From Symsagittifera roscoffensis (lineage: Eukaryota > Xenacoelomorpha > Acoela > Convolutidae), in the NCBI RefSeq assembly GCF_963678635.1, contig NC_087068.1, positions 44,120,313-44,184,312 on the forward strand: a stretch of 64,000 bases of DNA. The letters run 5' to 3'. Of the stretch, positions 57,959 through 64,000 are shown piece by piece. Made by a program: the position numbers and the translations under genes. The notes below the pieces were generated by a model that saw only the letters and a program-made list of their open reading frames with translations, had not been told where the DNA came from and made no database searches. Every line of letters begins with the position of its first letter. Positions within the stretch are counted from its first letter, which is position 1.

Positions 57959-58440
57959 TGTAACTAAATGTCCCCTGCATGCGAACCAAGAATGTATACT
58001 GAAGAGAGTAAATGAATTGAAATCTTCCAGGAAATTGTTTTCAATGAAGTCGGAAACAGATGATGGGTTGTTTAGTTGTTCGAATTTTCCCGAGAGACCG
58101 ACAGAAAGAGAGTTAGCAGCAAATAAACCGGTCCTACCTGAGGTAGAACTTTTGAAGGGTAAAATATCAGACAAGGAACTAGATTCGCTCAGGGCAGTGC
58201 TAAGTCGGAACGTTTTTTCGAGACATAAGGCCGACATAGGTTGCTGTAATTTTGTATAACACGAAATTGAGATAGAAGAGGGCTCGGTACCTTCTAGGAA
58301 GCGTGCAGGAAGGAAATCGAGATGTTAATGGAGTACGACATGATCGAGCCGTCGAAGTCCCCGTGGGCTTGTGGCGTGGTCATGGCTGAAAAGAAAGGGG
58401 GCAACCCAGAGTTTGTTGTGATTTCCGTTATCTGAACGCA
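57849..58440 (+). pseudogene. Gypsy pol segment between protease and reverse transcriptase
   Basis: The frame at 57849-58259 carries the region before the fingers domain (VLSRNVFSRHKADIGCCNFV, the position of the V-F-x-x-x-x-x-D-[IL]-G block). It stops at 58257. EIEIEEGSVP continues in the same frame, but later pieces are in shifted frames. Confidence 0.85.
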
Positions 58441-58776
58441 GTGACTATAAAGGACGCGTACCCGATTCCCCGCATCGATGAGAGCCTATCCAAGCTGGGG
58501 GACGCGAAGTTCTTCACGACGTTAGATTTGGGCTCGGCGTTCTGGCAAGTGCCGTTCCGAAAACAAGATCGTGAAAAGACGGGCTTCGCGTGCGAGCTGG
58601 GATTGTTCCAGTGGAAGAGGATGCCGTTCGGGTTGTGCATCGCGACGGCTACATTCCAGCGACTGATGGCCCAGGCACTCACGAGTGTGACAAAGAAATA
58701 CGGGAATCTCATCATGTGTTACGTCGATGATGTCGTGATTGCAACGCGAGGTTGGATGAGGTGTTTACTTGCATGA
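58441..58776 (+). pseudogene. Gypsy reverse transcriptase core
   Basis: AYPIPRIDESL, FFTTLDLGSAFWQV (first catalytic Asp), RMPFGLCIATATFQRLM and CYVDDVVIAT (YVDD at 58720-58731) are all present and intact. The frame breaks just after YVDD. The polymerase copies element RNA into DNA. Confidence 0.95.
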
Positions 58777-59100
58777 AGCATGCTGGTTTGAAGTGTAAAC
58801 CCTCGAAGTGTGAAATCCTCAGAGACTCCCGAAGAAGTCGAAGCGGTTTTGACCTGGAAGGCACCCAAGAGAGATACACAACTGATGAGTTTTTTGGGGT
58901 TCGCTAACTATTATCGGGACTTCGTCAAGGGATACGCCGATAAGATATACCCCATGCAACAGTTGATGAGGAACAAAGGCAAAAAGTTCACTTGGACTGA
59001 TGAGGCACAAGTTTCATTTGTAATTATTAAACGTGAAGTTTGCGAGGCACCAGTTAGACACGGATGCATCAGTGGTTGCGATATCAGGCATACTTCACCA
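58776..59100 (+). pseudogene. Gypsy RT thumb and connection, with internal deletion
   Basis: CMKHAGLKCKPSKCEIL is followed almost directly by ETPEEVEAVLTW and LMSFLGFANYYRDFVKGYA. The usual segment with the YLG block between them (about 20 residues) is missing, so roughly 60 bp were lost. PMQQLMRNKGKKFTWTDEAQ starts the link to RNase H. Confidence 0.88.
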
Positions 59101-59427
59101 GGAGCAAGAGTGGAACGGGAGAACGGTTCTCCGTCCAATAGTCTACGGAAGTAAGGTCTTGAGCGATACCGATATGAAGTATGGCGCACCGAAAGCGGGA
59201 ATGTTCGCGGTGATCACTTTCGTGGAGAAATACAGGGCCTACTTGGGGAGTGCTCCCTTCAGGTTACGTGTGGATAATCGTGCCCTTGCCTGGCTGAAAA
59301 CCTATTCGATGGACCAAAGTTATATTGGTCGTTAGATCGTGCGCCTGGATGGATACCACATGATCATAGAGCACCGTACCCGTGACAAGCATCAGAATGC
59401 TGATAGCCTCAGTAAAAAGACAGAATA
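59033..59427 (+). pseudogene. Gypsy RNase H
   Basis: LDTDASVVAISGILHQ gives the first Asp block, and the frame continues through IVYGSKVLS and DNRALAWL. A TAG at 59333-59335 stands where gypsy usually has Trp (after SYIGR). The same frame then gives the final EHRTRDKHQNADSLSK block. Confidence 0.92.
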
Positions 59428-59673
59428 ATATGAGCGCCTCGAAGAAAAGCAAGCTAACCAAGCGGAGGTCAAAGACGGGTTTTCATTCCTAGACAAGAAG
59501 ACCTACGACAAATTACCACTCACTAGGTGGCTGGATAAGTCAGGGCATCCTATACCAGGACATCCTGAACTTCCAGTGGAAACGGCCGCCGAGATAGAAT
59601 TTTAGCCAGGGGTGAACCCGTTCCGCTGGATCTGCTAGTCCGATTCAATCTGGTACAGCAGGAGCTCACCAGG

Positions 59674-60819
59674 TTGGGTATAAACAGCATAGCTCTGCTA
59701 AATAGGACAGTGAATGTGGCGTCGGACGTCATGGGGAAAGTCGACAGAAATGATCATGAGTGGATGGAGACCATGCAGCAACTGACCGTCACTGAGAAAA
59801 CGGAGAAGAGGCCAGTGATCATTCGCGGTCGCGAGGTGGAACGGGAGTGCCGGTCGATAGTGAACCAGCTGGTGACCTCAATGTCGAAGGATGTCTTGTT
59901 GAGGACTTCGTTCACAGAACGTGGGAAATCGACCCCGGTCCAAGTCACTGAAGAAGTCAGGGCCAAGTCGAAATCCAGTTTCACGAGAAAAGTACATTTC
60001 ACAGATGCAAAAGCAGAATATGAGCCGAGTTCAGATTGCTCTTCCGGGGACAAAACAATGTCCGGGGAGTCGGACACCTTCGGGCCCGTGCAGAACAATT
60101 TGTCTGGGGAGAGGTTGATGAGGCCACCTAGTGACAGAATTTTGTCCGAGAAGTCGAAAAACATCACAGACAGAGTGGGACGTGATGGTGTGGAATCATT
60201 CGGCTCAAATGATGACTCGAGGCCTCAGTCCTGGGACAACACATCTGAGACTACTTCCATTTCTGATGTATCGGAGATTGCGATTCATTCCTTGTTGGTG
60301 GACTGGAAACAGCGCGGGCTGGACAGAGAAATTCATCAGGATCCGGACAGAGACAGGTACACCTCCGATGAGGAGGGCACTGTGGTGGATAATGCCGCTG
60401 ATGAGCTCGAGCTGATAGCAGTTTCGAAACGCTCAACCAGATTACTGCCACATGGTACGGTCGTCCGTACCAATCTGGAACCACCTTTGCAGGAAGCGAC
60501 GCCTTTGAAGAAGATATGGTGCGTCAAGTTGATGGACAATGCTCATGCTCCGGAGATAATGAGCGGGCAATTAAACGTGATAAAGACGTACCTGAAAGCC
60601 AGATATCGGCTGTTGGACCTCCTAAGGGCTCAACGAAATGACAGAATGACGAGCAATCGGAAAAGATGGATCGATAATGGAGCACCTGACAAAGGAGATT
60701 TGGAAGAAGACAGCTACAAGATCTTGAAGCAGTTCTACCTGAAGAGAAAAGACTTGTTGTACCTGAACAAGGACGGAATCGTAGCCTGTAAACGTAAAGA
60801 GGAGGACAAGGTCCTTTAA
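59674..60819 (+). CDS. Long polyprotein linker between RNase H and integrase
   Basis: A 381-codon uninterrupted frame, unusually long for this position in gypsy pol. Most of it is acidic, Ser/Asp/Glu-rich and probably disordered. Only the end (ILKQFYLKRKDLLYLNKDGI) resembles the start of the integrase region. I recognise no enzyme domain. It is best read as part of the polyprotein and not as a separate gene. Confidence 0.7.
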   Translation: MGINSIALLNRTVNVASDVMGKVDRNDHEWMETMQQLTVTEKTEKRPVIIRGREVERECRSIVNQLVTSMSKDVLLRTSFTERGKSTPVQVTEEVRAKSKSSFTRKVHFTDAKAEYEPSSDCSSGDKTMSGESDTFGPVQNNLSGERLMRPPSDRILSEKSKNITDRVGRDGVESFGSNDDSRPQSWDNTSETTSISDVSEIAIHSLLVDWKQRGLDREIHQDPDRDRYTSDEEGTVVDNAADELELIAVSKRSTRLLPHGTVVRTNLEPPLQEATPLKKIWCVKLMDNAHAPEIMSGQLNVIKTYLKARYRLLDLLRAQRNDRMTSNRKRWIDNGAPDKGDLEEDSYKILKQFYLKRKDLLYLNKDGIVACKRKEEDKVL

Positions 60820-61445
60820 AATACAATTCGATAGTGTTACCACAGTTGTACCAGACCGAATTGCTCTTTCGTTCACATGATCAGATGGGCCATCAAGGCG
60901 TGGACAAAGTGTACAACAGGATACAGAAATGATTCGAATGGCCGGGATTGAAGAAGGCTTGTGAGAATTGGATTGCCGCATGCCTGTCATGTCAACAGGC
61001 GAAGGATCCCAGGAAACTAAGGTTCCCCCTACAGTCAATAGAGTCGTCGGGATTCAACGAAGTGGTGCAAATTGATCATCAGAAGATCTGCATGACAGCA
61101 ACGGGCTATAATCAGGTGCTGGTAATGATCGACCATTTTACGAAATATGCGGAGGCAGCACCCTGCATGACAGCATCGGCGGAAGAAACATGCGATCATT
61201 TGATAAATGTGTGGAGAGCGAGGCATGGCTGTCACATCACATTCCAATCGGAGAATGGCAAAGCATTCGTGGGTGATCTCACGAAGGAGTTAATGAAAAG
61301 GTCGCAGGTAGCGCAGGCCCACTCGACCACTTATCACCCGCAAACGAATGGCCTAGTCGAGAGGCAAAATCGCACACTGGTATCCATGCTGAGAGTCTAT
61401 TGCTCACGCTACATGGATGACTGGGACAAGCACTGCCGCAAGTGA
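60820..61445 (+). pseudogene. Gypsy integrase, zinc domain and catalytic core
   Basis: His and Cys pairs of the HHCC domain are visible (FRSHDQMGHQGVDK, CLSCQQAK), with a TGA between them at about 60929. The core has the first Asp (VVQIDHQ), then FQSENGKAF, where the second catalytic Asp is replaced by Glu (61251-61253), and YHPQTNGLVERQNR with the Glu. It would insert the cDNA, but the substitution and stop argue against activity. Confidence 0.93.
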
Positions 61446-61795
61446 TGGGTGCGTACAACAGCACGGAGAATTCCACCACGGGAATAAGTCCGCACATGAT
61501 GCTAACGGAATACGAAAAAGCGCTTCTGTTGACGTTTTTCTACCCTGAATATGAGGGGAAGAAAACAGCACCGCAAAAGTACGTGCGGGATGTCATTAGA
61601 AGACAGCAGGACCCCAATGACTTATGCAGGAGGAACACGCAACCGGCGCAAATTAGAAAAAAAGGAGGTTTGATAAAAGGACAGCCGATGCAAAAGCCTA
61701 CTCAGTTGGCGACTACGTCTGGGTGTTCCAGGAAGTGGTTCCACCAAAAGAAACCAAGAAATTATTTAAAAAATGGCGTGGTCCATTTCAGATAA
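61442..61795 (+). pseudogene. Gypsy integrase, segment after the catalytic core
   Basis: It continues the integrase after a frameshift near 61440: AYNSTENSTTGISPHMMLT is the conserved N-S-T-x-x-S-P-x-x-L-x-like block. It shifts frame again at about 61720. Confidence 0.85.
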
Positions 61796-62514
61796 CAGAG
61801 GTGCACCAAGGAGGTCGTTTTTATCGATTGAGCACTGGAAGAGCAGCTCATTACGAAAATATCAAACCACACAATGCCTCGTCAGAGGAATGGTGCATCC
61901 CAGCGGACATGCAAGAGGGAGACTATTTGATAGTGGATTCTGCTCGTGAGGTGAATCAAAGGGGTACTCGCGACAAAAACGGTGGGAATGAGGTGGTGGA
62001 CAATTGCGACCTACCACTGGATCTGGAGTTGACCGAGCGAGTAGAGGTGGACGACGAAACTCTACGTTATGCCGAAGAGGACTGGGACTGCCCAGAACAA
62101 ACTGATACTGACAAAGGAGTACAACCTGACTTTCCTCTCACCATGGAGACACCCCAGAGTAAGAAAGCAAAGAACAAGAAGAAGTACAACCAGTATGGCG
62201 AGGATTTCGTTATAGACAGGATAGTTCTCAGCGATATGATGGAGTCGCTGGTGGGACTGGATGAAGAAGCGGTGCCAAGAGAATTTGACTTGGTAAATGA
62301 CATGGATCAAGATTGGATCGACGATCGCTCCGAACCAGAAGTAGAGTTCAAACCAGAGGTGGAGCAGACTCATGAACAAGAATTAACGAACTTGCGAGTG
62401 CTCGAATGGCTCCACGATCTGCCAGCGGATCCTAAAGAGACAATCTTGACGATTCAGGATGTCGATAAGGACGGCATCAAATACGTGAGCCATGACAATA
62501 CCGAGTCCAACTGA
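61723..62514 (+). CDS. Gypsy integrase C-terminal GPY/F-like domain and acidic tail
   Basis: KKLFKKWRGPFQITEV and GRFYRLSTGRAAHYENIKPH are the hallmark C-terminal block of gypsy integrases. An acidic tail of about 200 residues follows, with no recognised domain. After the stop at 62512-62514 the same frame stays open and coding-like to about 62684, which suggests a once longer polyprotein. Confidence 0.88.
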   Translation: MFQEVVPPKETKKLFKKWRGPFQITEVHQGGRFYRLSTGRAAHYENIKPHNASSEEWCIPADMQEGDYLIVDSAREVNQRGTRDKNGGNEVVDNCDLPLDLELTERVEVDDETLRYAEEDWDCPEQTDTDKGVQPDFPLTMETPQSKKAKNKKKYNQYGEDFVIDRIVLSDMMESLVGLDEEAVPREFDLVNDMDQDWIDDRSEPEVEFKPEVEQTHEQELTNLRVLEWLHDLPADPKETILTIQDVDKDGIKYVSHDNTESN

Positions 62515-62661
62515 GTCGCTCCAGATGGCCCTCTGCGCGTTCCGCAATCCAACCTCGATCTGCTCGACTTTGGGCGATCGACGGGGACGTCGATGGATAA
62601 TATTGTCCGGGGAGTGGGGGTAGGACTCACCCACACCGAAACCTTGATCATTAAAAAAGTG

Positions 62662-63224
62662 AAATCGGCAAGAGAAACCGGATAACTGGAAACGGAAGGC
62701 GAGAACGCTAAAAAAACCACCTTTCGGACGGAATTTTGAACCTTATTTCGACCTACCGAACCATTATTCGAACAATATCGTCATAACGGACAGCGATTTT
62801 ATACTCACGGAACGTACATGCGCTATAGCGATAACCGCGGACGTAAGCTTCAGAACAGCACTAGCGGCTGACTTTGAAAGAGAGTATAAGAATATCGAGT
62901 TTTTATGGAAACAGAGGCCTGGTGTGGGAGGGATGATAGCGTTGCCCCCTGTTGCATCACAGATACCAGAGAAATATTTGTGTTTCCCTGGTTACTAAGG
63001 CCACTGATAGACAACACGTAGATCCAGAGAGCTTGGTATCGGCCTTGACTCGACTTAGGGATTTCCTGGTTGAGAGAGGAGTGACCTATCTCTCGTTACC
63101 AGTCTATGATCCCAATAGGGGAAAGCTACATCCGAGAGAGTTGTACGCCCTTGTACACGTGATAATTTCAGAAACTGACATAGAGGCTTACGTACATAAA
63201 AAGTACTATCTGAGCATATGCTAG
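62662..63224 (+). pseudogene. Macro-domain-like region downstream of integrase, frameshifted
   Basis: First half in one frame: IVITDSDFIL then CAIAITADVSFRTALAADF, which matches the ADP-ribose-pocket start of macro domains, then YLCFP. A single-base frameshift at about 62985-62991 leads to VTKATD, LVSALTRLRDFLVERGVTYL and SLPVYDPNRGKL, at the place of the usual LPRIGCGL loop, then TDIEAYV near the end. Family members bind or remove ADP-ribose. Here the glycine-rich catalytic loop is replaced, so hydrolase activity is doubtful. It was probably the C-terminal part of pol or a separate ORF. Confidence 0.65.
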
Positions 63225-63391
63225 GAGTTGCATTCGGCGATAAGTGGTTTGTGTTAAGTTTACTTTATAGGCATTAGGATTAAGTTAGGTAGCTACTAGG
63301 GATGGTGTTTTTATATAATAATGTAGATGTATGATGTTTATGTGTTATGTTATTGTTAGGGTATATTATATGTGATGTTTGTGTCATAAAA

Positions 63392-63472
63392 GACCTGGAA
63401 CACTCCAGGTCGTGAAGGTGACAGCGCTCATTCGTGTTACCTTGATAAGGTTGAAGGTGGACGATCCACCTT
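63392..63472 (+). other. Three consecutive stem-loops
   Basis: Perfect 8-bp stem gacctgga/tccaggtc (63392-63411, 4-base loop), a 7-of-8 stem aaggtgac/gttacctt (63415-63443) and a perfect 8-bp stem aaggtgga/tccacctt (63454-63472, 3-base loop). They lie directly before the last open frame, after a T/G-rich non-coding stretch (63225-63390). A structured RNA element of the retrotransposon is possible. Confidence 0.6.
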
Positions 63473-63534
63473 GGTGTTAAGTTTTAAATCAATCGAAGAA
63501 AAAGGCACGGACTCTGGCGGATACTAAGCTAGAA

Positions 63535-64000
63535 ATGGAGGTCATCAGTCAGTGTGGATCAAGAGGACTTGATGATTACAAGCCCTCGCAAACCAACATG
63601 GCCCGGATGAAGTTGGAGGGACAACTCGACGTGGTCGAATATAGTAGAATCACTGTGCCAGATTCAGTCCACGTGGGGGATCCGGCAGGGGGTTATGTGG
63701 AGATGCTGAAGGCGAGGAATTCCGCGAGAGGGCACCTGATGGCCTGGAATGAGAAGCAAGCCATGCAGGAGTATCTGAAGGAGCTGACGGAGAACTGTAA
63801 CTTGAACAGGAAAAAATACGGCACGGTGATGATCTCGGAGGCAAACGAAATCGGCCTGGAAAAACAGCAAAGTATCAATTGGAGGGCGGCTCTCCAAAGA
63901 TACTTTGACGAGACGATGCATGCGCCGGCGAGTGTGGCAGCATACCTAGCTTATCCATGTACCACAACTGACTTTCAGGTACGATTGGCCTGGTGTTTGA
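63535..64000 (+). CDS. Open frame of unknown function, runs off the window
   Basis: In-frame sequence is open from 63481, with the first ATG at 63535, and continues for 155 codons to the window end without a stop. It has ordinary amino-acid composition (MEVISQCGSRGLDDYKPSQ at the start) and looks coding, with base composition like the gypsy genes. No domain is recognised and no hydrophobic segment is seen so far. Its position between pol and the missing 3' LTR suggests a third ORF of the element. It could also be gag of a second element. Confidence 0.55.
   Translation, partial: MEVISQCGSRGLDDYKPSQTNMARMKLEGQLDVVEYSRITVPDSVHVGDPAGGYVEMLKARNSARGHLMAWNEKQAMQEYLKELTENCNLNRKKYGTVMISEANEIGLEKQQSINWRAALQRYFDETMHAPASVAAYLAYPCTTTDFQVRLAWCL

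Larger units (their letters stand above)
53241..64000 (+). mobile_element. Gypsy (Ty3) LTR retrotransposon, large, decayed, cut by the window end
   Basis: A probable 5' LTR is followed by gag, zinc knuckles, protease, reverse transcriptase, RNase H, a long linker, integrase and a GPY/F-like C-terminal domain, which is the gypsy order. After integrase come a macro-domain-like region and another open frame. At least ten stops or frameshifts break the coding sequence. The element is distinctly GC-richer than the first 50 kb. No 3' LTR lies within the window, so the right end is beyond 64000. Confidence 0.93.

Overview
The window is eukaryotic and most likely from an invertebrate animal. The reasons are an AT-rich, gene-poor background, a spliced gene with GT-AG introns that encodes a secreted lipocalin, LTR retrotransposons of both the copia and gypsy types, hAT-like MITEs and relics of a type-B DNA polymerase family found in animal genomes. 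There are no operons, ribosome binding sites or other prokaryotic signs. The species cannot be named from the sequence. The AT-rich base composition together with a copia element primed by an initiator-tRNA half would suit an arthropod-like invertebrate, but that is inference.

Region 1 (1-10 kb) is a head-to-tail tandem duplication with a 4.78 kb unit (101-4882 and 4883-9665, nearly identical). Only one host gene is convincing. It is a three-exon, minus-strand, apolipoprotein-D-like lipocalin with exons at 9974-9853, 9518-9394 and 8827-8343. The duplication copied exons 2 and 3 but not the signal-peptide exon, so a headless exon 2-3 copy lies downstream at 4735-3561. Each unit also carries a short inverted-repeat element.

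Region 2 (10-26.4 kb) is gene-poor. It holds two related hAT-like MITEs (one with a perfect 8-bp target duplication), a 358-bp near-perfect palindrome, smaller perfect hairpins, a TG microsatellite, a 60-bp minisatellite that stays in frame, and several diverged dispersed repeats, some with decayed coding potential.

Region 3 (26.4-31.0 kb) is a complete but dead copia element on the minus strand. Both LTRs, the 5-bp ACAAT target duplication, an initiator-Met-tRNA-like primer site and the polypurine tract can be seen.

Region 4 (29.9-49.7 kb) is a second large direct duplication, 9.28 kb long, with copies at 29927-39205 and 40413-49685 separated by 1.2 kb. It starts inside the copia gag, so it is younger than the copia insertion. 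Each copy holds a decayed type-B (protein-primed family) DNA polymerase pseudogene and a decayed reverse transcriptase fragment.

Region 5 (49.7-64.0 kb) is GC-richer. Two copies of a 1.15-1.2 kb repeat rich in an ACCCTCCG motif flank a detached gag fragment. Next comes a large gypsy element: 5' LTR at 53241-53918, then gag, zinc knuckles, protease, reverse transcriptase, RNase H, a long linker, integrase and a C-terminal domain. Downstream of integrase lie a macro-domain-like region and a further open reading frame that runs off the window. No 3' LTR is seen. The element has many stops and frameshifts. The most unusual items are the macro-like domain in a gypsy element, the three stacked stem-loops before its last open frame, and the lipocalin duplication that misses exon 1.
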